Shown: positions 1 through 5,249 of the stretch, in pieces
How positions within the stretch are numbered: position 1 is the stretch's first letter
How the letters are laid out: every line of letters starts with the position of its first letter
DNA from: Candidatus Neomicrothrix sp. UBA2983
GTDB taxonomy: Bacteria; Actinomycetota; Acidimicrobiia; Acidimicrobiales; MedAcidi-G1
NCBI GenBank assembly: GCA_002346745.1
Contig: DEAL01000020.1
Location: 48,459-53,878 of the forward strand
Direction: 5' to 3'
Length of the DNA: 5,420 nt
Notes under the pieces: generated by a model
Told to the model about the DNA's origin: nothing
Database searches by the model: none
What the model saw: the letters and a program-made list of their open reading frames with translations, nothing else
Program-made: the position numbers and the translations under genes

Positions 1-1
1 G

Positions 2-724
2 GAGCGGGAGCGGGGTTGGTTACGCCGCCTCTGGTGGCTGTGGCTGGTGCTGCTGCTGGCGGGCCTCGGCGGACTCGGCTGGGCAGCGACGCAGTCCGCC
101 CTCCTGGACGTGGAGCGCATCGAGGTCGAGGGGGCTGGCGGCAACGTCACCGAGGTCGAGATCCTGGCGGCGGCGGGCATCCGGCTCGGGCAGCCCCTCG
201 TCGAGCTCGACCTGGCTGCCGTCGACGCCCGCCTGACGGCGGTGCCGTGGATCGCCGAGGCCACGGTCTCGCGGTCCTGGTCGGGAACCGTCCGTCTCCG
301 GATCCTCGAACGGTCGGCGGTGGCCGTGGGGGTCGACCCGGAGGGTCGTCGGGTCCTGCTGGACTCGGTCGGAGCGGTGCTCGAGGAGGTGCCGATGGGT
401 GCGCCGGAGCCCGGCTTCACGCGCATCCGGATCGACGGCTTCGGCCCGACCGGCAGTCGGATCCAGGGGATAGCGCCGCTGCTCCGGGCGGCCGAGGCGG
501 TGCCGTCGGACCTGGGGGCGTGGATCGTGGCCTTGACCCCGACGGGGGACGGCATCCGGGCGGAACTGGTCGGCGGGGCGGTTGCCGAGTTCGGCGAGAG
601 CGATGACTATCGGGATCAGGTCCGGACCCTGGCCACCGTCCTGACCCAGGTGACGCTGACCTGCCTGCGCGAGGTGGACGTCTCGATTCCCGGGAACCCG
701 GTGGTCCGCCGCGGCGCCTGCTGA
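2..724 (+). CDS. ftsQ: FtsQ cell division protein, 5'-partial
   Basis: The reading frame is open to the window edge and ends at TGA 722-724, giving 240 visible residues; the true start lies upstream. An in-frame GTG at base 47 falls inside the membrane segment and is not a credible start. Visible order: a basic cytoplasmic tail (ERERGWLRR, residues 1-9), one hydrophobic membrane segment (about 10-29), then a POTRA domain (about 34-104) beginning LLDVERIEVEG and including the family-typical VPWIAEATVSRSW stretch, then the FtsQ/DivIB C-terminal domain ending near VDVSIPGNPVVRRG. FtsQ is a bitopic divisome protein that joins the FtsB/FtsL complex and helps control septal peptidoglycan synthesis; the bulk lies outside the membrane. 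Its place directly before ftsZ, with no ftsA between, is the actinobacterial order. Identification rests on topology, the POTRA pattern and context, because FtsQ sequences diverge strongly. Confidence 0.93.
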   Translation, partial: ERERGWLRRLWWLWLVLLLAGLGGLGWAATQSALLDVERIEVEGAGGNVTEVEILAAAGIRLGQPLVELDLAAVDARLTAVPWIAEATVSRSWSGTVRLRILERSAVAVGVDPEGRRVLLDSVGAVLEEVPMGAPEPGFTRIRIDGFGPTGSRIQGIAPLLRAAEAVPSDLGAWIVALTPTGDGIRAELVGGAVAEFGESDDYRDQVRTLATVLTQVTLTCLREVDVSIPGNPVVRRGAC

Positions 725-757
725 GGTTCCGTCCTCGAACGGATTTCCGACCACGGG

Positions 758-787
758 TTGACGCCAGACGACTACTCCACGTAGTCT
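758..787 (+). promoter_or_regulatory. Putative ftsZ promoter (TTGACG-N18-TAGTCT)
   Basis: A -35 box TTGACG (758-763) and a -10 box TAGTCT (782-787, fits TAnnnT) are separated by 18 bases, in the gap between ftsQ and ftsZ. This is the best housekeeping-sigma match in the window. Transcription would begin near base 794, giving a leader of roughly 180 bases before ftsZ. Promoters in or just before this gap are known for ftsZ in other actinobacteria. The assignment is by pattern only. Confidence 0.6.
770..786 (+). repeat. Perfect palindrome over the ftsZ -10 box
   Basis: GACTAC (770-775) and GTAGTC (781-786) are a perfect 6-base inverted repeat around a 5-base centre (TCCAC). The right arm covers most of the putative -10 box and the left arm lies in the spacer. 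This is the placement expected of a repressor operator, though it could also form a small hairpin in read-through RNA from ftsQ. There is no T-run after it, so a terminator role is less likely. The binding protein is unknown. Confidence 0.4.
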
Positions 788-795
788 CTCGACCA

Positions 796-841
796 CAACC
801 AGAGGTTGAGTCTCCAAACCCTGAACCTCCACCTAAGGGTT
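796..841 (+). repeat. Cluster of AACC/GGTT inverted repeats in the ftsZ leader
   Basis: Within 46 bases there are three overlapping inverted pairs: CAACC/GGTTG (796-800 with 804-808), GAGGTT/AACCTC (802-807 with 824-829) and AACCCT/AGGGTT (817-822 with 836-841). Because they share or interleave arms, they cannot all form at once. The stretch is notably AT-richer than its surroundings and lies just downstream of the predicted transcription start, so it would be the 5' end of the ftsZ leader RNA or a DNA-binding site there. Function is not known from the sequence. Confidence 0.4.
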
Positions 842-873
842 AGTTCCATCGAGGGCTATTCGTGGGGTGGACG

Positions 874-937
874 CCGGTCCCCGGATCGGTCGGTGAGGGG
901 GGACCGGGAACGACCGGAGGGGACCAGTCCGGACCGG
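874..937 (+). promoter_or_regulatory. Structured ftsZ leader with alternative hairpins
   Basis: CCGGTCCCC (874-882) pairs perfectly with GGGGACCGG (899-907), a 9-base G/C-rich stem with a 16-base loop. Part of the same left arm also matches GGGGACC at 919-925 (7 bases) and GGACCGG at 931-937 (7 bases), so three mutually exclusive pairings are possible. The segment ends 24 bases before the ftsZ ribosome binding site. There is no T-run after any of the stems. It could be a regulatory leader, an mRNA-stability element or simply a GC-rich by-product. Confidence 0.4.
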
Positions 938-961
938 TAAGCGGCTCGGCAGTAACACAGC

Positions 962-966
962 AGGAG
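962..966 (+). promoter_or_regulatory. Ribosome binding site of ftsZ
   Basis: AGGAG lies 5 bases before the ATG at 972 and 8 bases before the ATG at 975. The 8-base spacing is nearer the optimum and supports the second ATG as the main start. Confidence 0.8.
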
Positions 967-974
967 AAGCGATG

Positions 975-2048
975 ATGTCGAACCCCCAGAACTACCTGGC
1001 GGTGATCAAGGTGATCGGTGTCGGTGGTGGTGGCGTGAACGCCGTCAACCGGATGATCGAGTCGGGCCTCCGCGGCGTGGAGTTCGTCGCCGTGAACACC
1101 GACGCCCAGGCGTTGCTCATGAGCGACGCCGACGTGAAGTTGGACATCGGCCGGGACCTGACCCGCGGCCTCGGTGCCGGCAGTGACCCCGACGTGGGCC
1201 GTCAGGCGGCTGAGGACCACCGCAACGAGATCGAGCAGGTCATCGAGGGCGCCGACATGGTGTTCGTGACGGCCGGCGAGGGCGGCGGCACCGGCACCGG
1301 CGCCGCCCCGGTCATCGCCGAACTGGCCAAGTCGCTCGGCTCCCTGACCATCGGCGTGGTCACCCGCCCGTTCGGCTTCGAGGGCCGCCGCCGTGCCGTG
1401 CAGGCCGAGAACGGCATCGTCAACCTCAAGGAGAGGGTCGACGCCCAGATCGTGATCCCGAACGACCGCCTCCTCACCGTGTCGAGCGAGAAGACGGCGC
1501 TCCAGAACGCCTTCGAGATGGCCGACGAGGTCCTCCTCCAGGGCGTGCAGGGCATCACGACGCTCATCACCACGCCGGGCCTCATCAACACCGACTTCGC
1601 CGACGTGAAGATGGTCCTCGAGGACGCCGGCTCCGCACTCATGGGCGTGGGTCAGGCCACTGGCGAGAGCCGGGCGCTGAACGCCGCCCGGAACGCCATC
1701 TCCAGCCCGCTGCTGGAGGCCTCCATCGAGGGCGCCCGCGGCATCCTCCTCAACATCTCGGGACCGAGCGACCTGGGCCTCTTCGAGGTCAACGAGGCCG
1801 CTGAGGTCATCCACGGCGTCGCCCACCCCGACGCCAACATCATCTTCGGCACCGTCGTCGACGACGAGATGGAGAACGACGTCCGCGTCACCGTCATCGC
1901 CGCCGGCTTCGACCGCTGGGACGGCGACCGCCAGGGCAGCCGCCCCCGCGCCGACACCACCCCGACCCCAGCTGCGGATTCGCCCATCAGCGATCCGTTC
2001 GCGGTCGCCGCGGACGACGAGCTCGACGTTCCGAGCTTCCTGAAGTAG
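975..2048 (+). CDS. ftsZ: FtsZ cell division GTPase
   Basis: FtsZ is the tubulin-like GTPase that polymerises into the cytoplasmic Z-ring and recruits the divisome. The product is 357 residues (358 if the adjacent ATG at 972 is used). Counting from 972, it shows the nucleotide-binding GVGGGGVNAVNRMI (16-29), NTDAQAL (42-48), the tubulin signature GGGTGTG (104-110), the RPFGFEGRRR stretch (132-141) and the T7 synergy loop NTDFADVK (206-213) with catalytic D208 and D211. A short variable linker (about 316-347) leads to the C-terminal peptide DDELDVPSFLK, the SepF-binding tail. The start at 975 gives MSNPQNYLAVIKV, the same length as the usual actinobacterial N-terminus, with 8-base spacing from AGGAG. 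The linker is short compared with many actinobacterial FtsZ proteins (about 379 residues in Mycobacterium tuberculosis). All catalytic residues are intact. Confidence 0.99.
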   Translation: MSNPQNYLAVIKVIGVGGGGVNAVNRMIESGLRGVEFVAVNTDAQALLMSDADVKLDIGRDLTRGLGAGSDPDVGRQAAEDHRNEIEQVIEGADMVFVTAGEGGGTGTGAAPVIAELAKSLGSLTIGVVTRPFGFEGRRRAVQAENGIVNLKERVDAQIVIPNDRLLTVSSEKTALQNAFEMADEVLLQGVQGITTLITTPGLINTDFADVKMVLEDAGSALMGVGQATGESRALNAARNAISSPLLEASIEGARGILLNISGPSDLGLFEVNEAAEVIHGVAHPDANIIFGTVVDDEMENDVRVTVIAAGFDRWDGDRQGSRPRADTTPTPAADSPISDPFAVAADDELDVPSFLK

Positions 2049-2094
2049 GGACCTCCCACGCCCGCCGGCGCCGGCCAGTCCTGCGGCCCACCCG

Positions 2095-2781
2095 ATGGCC
2101 CGGGAACTGGCCCACTGGCGCCTGGCGACGGGGTGGACGGTCCGGGTACTGGCGACCGAGGTCGTCGACGGCGACCTCGCCGTGGGCGGCCCCGCCGGTG
2201 CCCTTTCCCGACGCCGAGGGGCGTTGCGGCCCGAACCGTGGACCTGGCTCTGCCAGGTCCACGGTGACCGGGTTGTCGAAGTCGACATCCCGGGCGCCTG
2301 CGCCGGGAGTGAGGCCGATGCGGCCATCACGACCACTGCAGGGGCCACGCTGAGCGTCCAGGTGGCGGACTGCGCCCCGGTGGCGATCGCCGCGCCGGGT
2401 GGCCTCGCCGTGGTTCACGCGGGTTGGCGCGGTCTCGAGGCCGGCGTGCTGGTCAGGGCCGCCGAACGCCTCCGCACCGTCGCCCCAGGGCCGCAGGTGG
2501 CGGTGGTGGGACCCTGCATCCGTCCCTGCTGCTACGAGTTCGGCGCCGAGGACCTCGACCGGCTGGCCGCTCTCCTCGGCGACGGCGTCCGGGGACTCAC
2601 GCGGGACGCGCAGCCGGCGCTCGACGTGCCCGCTGCCGTGACCGCATCGCTCGATGACGCTGGCGTCGACGAGGTGGCCTTCGACGGGGCCTGCACCGGG
2701 TGTGATGAACGGCACTGGTCCCATCGGGTCGGCGGCAGTGCCTCGCGGCAGGCACTGGTGGCATGGGCCGAGTCGTCGTGA
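2095..2781 (+). CDS. pgeF: Peptidoglycan editing factor PgeF (YfiH/YlmD, multicopper 'laccase domain' family)
   Basis: The 228-residue product has the family's metal-site motifs in order: QVHGD (H56), ADCAP (C93) and VHAGWRG (H108), then VVGPCIRPCCYEFG (137-150) and the C-terminal CTGCDERHWSHRVGGSASRQ. The family was first called polyphenol oxidase; E. coli PgeF removes wrongly incorporated serine from peptidoglycan precursors, and the mammalian relative FAMIN/LACC1 acts on purine nucleosides. The N-terminus is short: the usual TRxGGxS and LNLG segments are not recognisable and ATEVVDGDLAVGG stands in their place. The ATG at 2095 is the only ATG/GTG/TTG between it and the in-frame upstream stop at 2041-2043, so this is not a start-choice error. 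No Shine-Dalgarno sequence is visible; the 46-base gap after ftsZ contains a 12-base palindrome (GCCGGCGCCGGC, 2064-2075). It is probably co-transcribed with ftsZ and overlaps the next gene. Confidence 0.93.
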   Translation: MARELAHWRLATGWTVRVLATEVVDGDLAVGGPAGALSRRRGALRPEPWTWLCQVHGDRVVEVDIPGACAGSEADAAITTTAGATLSVQVADCAPVAIAAPGGLAVVHAGWRGLEAGVLVRAAERLRTVAPGPQVAVVGPCIRPCCYEFGAEDLDRLAALLGDGVRGLTRDAQPALDVPAAVTASLDDAGVDEVAFDGACTGCDERHWSHRVGGSASRQALVAWAESS

Positions 2782-3470
2782 GTGGTGGACCCGACGACGC
2801 CGGACTCGACGTGGCGGCTGCGGTCGACCGGATCCTCAGCCTGGCCGAGCACCTGGCCGAGCGCAGCGGCGGACAGACCCGCCTGCTGCCCGTGACGAAG
2901 GCGCTGCCCCTTGCCGCGGTCGAGGCTGTCCGGCTGGCCGGACTGTCCGAGGTCGGCGAGAACTATGCCCAGGAACTGCTGGCCAAGGCCGCGGCGGTCG
3001 AAGAGGCAACCGGAGAGGCCGGCGCCGACTCCCTGGACTGGCACTTCATCGGCCGCCTCCAGCGCAACAAGGTGCGCCGCCTCGCCGGCGTCGTGGCCCT
3101 CTGGCAGACGATCGACCGGAGCGAGCTGCTCGACGAGGTCGCCCGTCGGGATCCCGGGGCCCGGGTCCTCGTCCAGGTCGATGCTGTGGGGCTGCCGGGA
3201 CGCGGCGGCTGTCCCGTCGGCGAGGTGGAGGACCTGGTGGCCCACGGTGTCGAGCTCGGGCTGGATGTCCGGGGCCTCATGACGGTCGGGGCACCCGGTG
3301 ACGAGGACGCCACCGGGCGGGTGTTCCGCACTGTGGCGGGACTGGCCGACCAGCTCAGCCTGCCGGAGGTTTCCATGGGGATGACCGACGACCTCGGCAT
3401 CGCCGTGGACTGCGGCTCGACCCTCGTCCGCGTCGGGCGCGCCCTCTTCGGGGAGCGGCCGGTTCCCTGA
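2763..3470 (+). CDS. yggS: YggS/PLPBP family pyridoxal phosphate homeostasis protein
   Basis: This cytosolic, single-domain protein has a TIM-barrel fold like the N-terminal domain of alanine racemase; it binds pyridoxal 5'-phosphate and keeps B6 vitamers and amino-acid pools balanced, with no known enzymatic reaction. From the ATG at 2763 there are 235 residues, the normal family size. Visible motifs are LLPVTKALP with the PLP-binding lysine K46, VGENYAQELLAKA (64-76), HFIGRLQRNKVRRL (94-107), the GLM segment (171-173), SMGMTDDLGIAV (204-215) and the phosphate-binding GSTLVRVGRALFG (218-230). The start is uncertain: ATG 2763 overlaps pgeF by 19 bases, while an in-frame GTG at 2778 overlaps the pgeF stop as GTGA, a classic translational-coupling junction. 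Neither has a convincing Shine-Dalgarno. Its neighbours in division clusters across Gram-positive bacteria are the same, and the link to PLP-dependent alanine racemase fits a wall-synthesis context. Confidence 0.95.
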   Translation: MGRVVVSGGPDDAGLDVAAAVDRILSLAEHLAERSGGQTRLLPVTKALPLAAVEAVRLAGLSEVGENYAQELLAKAAAVEEATGEAGADSLDWHFIGRLQRNKVRRLAGVVALWQTIDRSELLDEVARRDPGARVLVQVDAVGLPGRGGCPVGEVEDLVAHGVELGLDVRGLMTVGAPGDEDATGRVFRTVAGLADQLSLPEVSMGMTDDLGIAVDCGSTLVRVGRALFGERPVP

Positions 3471-3473
3471 ACC

Positions 3474-3488
3474 CCGGCATCGTGCCGG
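3474..3488 (+). terminator. Small hairpin after the YggS gene
   Basis: CCGGCA (3474-3479) and TGCCGG (3483-3488) form a perfect 6-base stem with a 3-base loop, starting 4 bases after the stop codon. There is no T-run, so it is at best a weak or processing-type 3' end. Confidence 0.3.
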
Positions 3489-3507
3489 CGTGCGTCCGCC
3501 CACCCCG

Positions 3508-3529
3508 GCATGCCCCCCAGAGGGGGTGC
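3508..3529 (+). terminator. Second hairpin before sepF
   Basis: CCCCC (3514-3518) and GGGGG (3522-3526) pair around an AGA loop, with flanking GCA (3508-3510) and TGC (3527-3529) able to extend the stem after a 3-base bulge. It sits just upstream of the sepF -10 box and fills the place where a -35 box would be. It may end the upstream transcript. No T-run follows. Confidence 0.35.
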
Positions 3530-3537
3530 GGTGGCGG

Positions 3538-3543
3538 TACGAT
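3538..3543 (+). promoter_or_regulatory. Putative sepF -10 box for a leaderless transcript
   Basis: TACGAT (fits TAnnnT) ends exactly 7 bases before the sepF ATG at 3551, so transcription would begin at or next to the A of ATG. There is no Shine-Dalgarno sequence before that ATG. The same hexamer at the same distance precedes divIVA, within a shared GTACGATCC core (3537-3545). No recognisable -35 box is seen. Confidence 0.6.
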
Positions 3544-3550
3544 CCCGCCG

Positions 3551-4057
3551 ATGCTCAAGAAGGTGATGCTCTACCTCGGCCTCGGGCCCGACGAGGCCTA
3601 CGAGGAGTTCGACACGGGTGAGCCGGTGCCACGTGGTCCGCTCTCGTCGAGCGAGTTCGTCGAGGCCCGTTCGGCCACCGACGACGTGAACCGGTCGCTG
3701 TGGGCCGTCGACGACGCCTCCACCACCGTGCGGGCCCTCGCGCCGGAACAGACCGGAACGGTCAAGCGCATCCCCCCGCCGGTTGCCTCGCGGCCGCACA
3801 CGATTTCCCCCTCCTCCTTCGAGGAGGTCCAGGAGATGGCCGACCGCTTCGTCGCCGAACAGCCGGTGATCGTCAACCTCCAGGGTGTCGAAAGCGACCT
3901 GTCGCGCCGGATCATCGACTTTGCCAGCGGCGTTTGCTACGGCGTCGGCGGCGAGATGGAGAAGGTCGCCAACCAGGTGTACCTCCTGACGCCGACCAAC
4001 GTCGAGGTGTCTGCGGAGGATCGGCGGCTGCTGGAGTCCACCGAGCAGCCGGACTGA
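3551..4057 (+). CDS. sepF: SepF cell division protein, FtsZ membrane anchor
   Basis: SepF binds the FtsZ C-terminal tail and, through an N-terminal amphipathic helix, attaches the Z-ring to the membrane; it is essential in actinobacteria, which lack FtsA. The ATG at 3551 gives 168 residues beginning MLKKVMLYLGLGPDEAYEEF, the expected membrane-targeting helix followed by an acidic patch. A variable linker (about 21-85) leads to the SepF core (about 86-155): SPSSFEEVQEMADRF, PVIVNLQGVESDLSRRIIDF and GVCYGVGGEMEKVANQVYLLTP, including the conserved glycines of the dimer/FtsZ-binding region. The frame stays open upstream to a GTG at 3482, but that would add 23 residues encoded by the promoter and hairpin region and place the targeting helix internally, so it is rejected. 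The gene probably starts a transcription unit with the YggT gene 42 bases downstream. Confidence 0.97.
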   Translation: MLKKVMLYLGLGPDEAYEEFDTGEPVPRGPLSSSEFVEARSATDDVNRSLWAVDDASTTVRALAPEQTGTVKRIPPPVASRPHTISPSSFEEVQEMADRFVAEQPVIVNLQGVESDLSRRIIDFASGVCYGVGGEMEKVANQVYLLTPTNVEVSAEDRRLLESTEQPD

Positions 4058-4087
4058 CCCGGCTGCGGTGGCGCATCCGCTGACGAC

Positions 4088-4092
4088 GGAGG
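4088..4092 (+). promoter_or_regulatory. Ribosome binding site of the YggT gene
   Basis: GGAGG lies 7 bases before the GTG at 4100 and 10 before the GTG at 4103. It decides for the first GTG and shows that this gene, unlike sepF and divIVA, uses normal Shine-Dalgarno initiation inside a longer mRNA. Confidence 0.75.
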
Positions 4093-4099
4093 ACCGCCC

Positions 4100-4354
4100 G
4101 TGGTGATCATCTGCACGCTCCTGACCCTCTACTTCTGGGTGCTGCTCCTCCGGGTGATCTCGAGCTGGTTCCCAGTCTCGCCACAAAGCACCGCCTCCAC
4201 GGTCGTGGGCTTCCTGTACGTGATCACCGATCCGGTCCTCGTCCCACTGCGGCGGATCCTCCCCCCTGTCCGTATGGGCGCCGTGGGTCTCGACCTCTCA
4301 CCCCTGGTGGCGTTCTTCGGGATCGTGTTCCTCCAGCGGCTGATCTGCGGGTGA
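4100..4354 (+). CDS. YggT family small membrane protein
   Basis: The 84-residue product has two hydrophobic segments, about residues 2-20 and 63-82. The YggT pattern is clear: LLLRVISSWFP (15-25), VITDPVLVPLRRILPP (41-56, the iTDP..PlRr..P motif) and LDLSPLVAFF (64-73). The family is widely conserved next to sepF and divIVA in Gram-positive bacteria and cyanobacteria. Its molecular role is not settled; links to osmotic tolerance, nucleoid or plastid organisation and division have been suggested for relatives. A single YggT repeat is the common Gram-positive size. The GTG start is chosen from the GGAGG 7 bases upstream. Position suggests co-transcription with sepF, and a strong hairpin begins at the base after the stop codon. 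Confidence 0.92.
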   Translation: MVIICTLLTLYFWVLLLRVISSWFPVSPQSTASTVVGFLYVITDPVLVPLRRILPPVRMGAVGLDLSPLVAFFGIVFLQRLICG

Positions 4355-4387
4355 GGGGCCCCCGGACGGTCGCCTTCCGGGTGCCCC
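4355..4387 (+). terminator. Strong terminator-like hairpin after the YggT gene
   Basis: GGGGC (4355-4359) pairs with GCCCC (4383-4387) and CCCGGA (4361-4366) with TCCGGG (4376-4381), one C/T mismatch apart: 11 base pairs, mostly G/C, with a 9-base loop. It begins at the base after the TGA. No T-run follows, as is common for actinobacterial terminators. It separates the sepF unit from the divIVA promoter. Confidence 0.6.
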
Positions 4388-4408
4388 CGTACACGCCGGC
4401 ACCGGCAG

Positions 4409-4414
4409 TACGAT
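4409..4414 (+). promoter_or_regulatory. Putative divIVA -10 box for a leaderless transcript
   Basis: TACGAT ends exactly 7 bases before the ATG at 4422, with no Shine-Dalgarno sequence between. The context GGC-A-GTACGATCC (4404-4416) matches the sepF promoter at all but one of 13 positions. No -35 box is recognised. The preceding hairpin suggests that divIVA depends on this promoter. Confidence 0.6.
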
Positions 4415-4421
4415 CCGCTCC

Positions 4422-5249
4422 ATGAGCGAGTCCGACATCCTTCACGCCCTGGAGGACACGCAGTTCCCCCAGAAACTGCGCGGCTACGACCCGGCGGAGG
4501 TCGACGACCTGATCGACCGGGCCAGCCGAGAGATCGCCGACCTGCGTGCCGAACGCAAGGCCGCCCTCGATCGGGCCGAACTGGCTGAGCGCCGCCTCGA
4601 CCAGGAACTGGACGCCACAGAGAAGGCCCGGGCCACGGCAGAGGCCGAGATCGCCACCGCCGAGGCCGAGGGACGCCGGATCGTGGCCGAGGCCGAGTCC
4701 GAGGCGGCCACGCTCAGGGCTGCGACGGACACCGAGGTCAGGGAGGCCATCGAGGCGGCCCGGCAGCGCCTGCTCGACGAGACGGCCTCTCTGGAGGCGG
4801 CCCGCGACGCCGTCCGGGACGACATCAGCATCATGGAGCGTCACATCGATGCCCACCGGGAACGCCTGTTGGGCACGCTCGGCGACCTGCGCAAGCTGAT
4901 CGAGTCGGCACCCGCCCGACCCCTGGCCGAGGGCGTACGTCGCCCGTCCGCCCGTCCGTCCGAACCCGTGTCGACGGCCAGAGAGGATGCGGCGCCCGAA
5001 CCAGCGACTGCGGCCGAGACACCCCGGGTCTCGGCGCCGGTGGTCGAGGAGCCCCCGTCATCCGAGCCGGTGGCCGAGGCGCCGAAGGCCGCGGCCTCCG
5101 CCGCCGAGGAGCCCCCGGAGCGACCGGCCACCCCGCCCCAGGACCTGCCCACGCTGGCCGTGGCGGGCGAGGGGTTGCTGGACGAGCTGCGCCAGTCCGT
5201 GGGCAGCGAGGGCGCCGCCATGGACGCGTTCTTTACCGACGAGGACTGA
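4422..5249 (+). CDS. divIVA: DivIVA/Wag31-type polar growth and septum-site protein
   Basis: DivIVA proteins are coiled-coil scaffolds that bind negatively curved membrane at poles and septa; in actinobacteria they direct wall synthesis. The 275-residue product begins with the lipid-binding domain: FPQKLRGYDPAEVDDLID (15-32), matching the family's RGYdxxEVDxfld core. The residue before R20 is leucine, where B. subtilis DivIVA has the membrane-inserting Phe17. A long charged coiled coil, rich in Ala, Glu and Arg, runs about 25-162. A Pro/Ala/Glu-rich, probably disordered stretch (about 163-245) contains two EEPP units 20 residues apart, encoded by an identical 13-base repeat (5045-5057 and 5105-5117). 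The protein ends in a predicted short helix, LLDELRQSV, and an acidic tail FFTDED. The ATG at 4422 fits both the family N-terminus and the leaderless promoter. Confidence 0.9.
   Translation: MSESDILHALEDTQFPQKLRGYDPAEVDDLIDRASREIADLRAERKAALDRAELAERRLDQELDATEKARATAEAEIATAEAEGRRIVAEAESEAATLRAATDTEVREAIEAARQRLLDETASLEAARDAVRDDISIMERHIDAHRERLLGTLGDLRKLIESAPARPLAEGVRRPSARPSEPVSTAREDAAPEPATAAETPRVSAPVVEEPPSSEPVAEAPKAAASAAEEPPERPATPPQDLPTLAVAGEGLLDELRQSVGSEGAAMDAFFTDED

Noticed and set aside
728..746. TCCGT/ACGGA hairpin followed by TTT, as a terminator of ftsQ
   Set aside because: Only five base pairs with three T bases; too weak to claim.
20..832. Open frame on the - strand (270 codons) opposite ftsQ
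   Set aside because: It is antisense to a gene with clear membrane-segment and POTRA organisation; the product is rich in Arg, Pro, Gly and Asp without recognisable domains.
2064..2075. 12-base palindrome GCCGGCGCCGGC after ftsZ
   Set aside because: It has no loop for a good RNA hairpin, no T-run, and such GC palindromes are expected at this base composition.
840..2348. Long open frame on the - strand (502 codons) opposite ftsZ and part of pgeF
   Set aside because: It lies opposite unmistakable ftsZ; high GC removes stop codons in the antisense frame. Its translation is low-complexity and matches no family I know.
3482..3550. Upstream extension of sepF to GTG 3482
   Set aside because: It would translate the hairpin and promoter region and bury the N-terminal membrane-targeting helix; MLKKVMLYLGL at 3551 is the family start.
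2963..4186. Long open frame on the - strand (407 codons) opposite the YggS, sepF and YggT genes
   Set aside because: It runs antisense across several real genes and their promoter gap, with composition expected of a GC-rich shadow frame.
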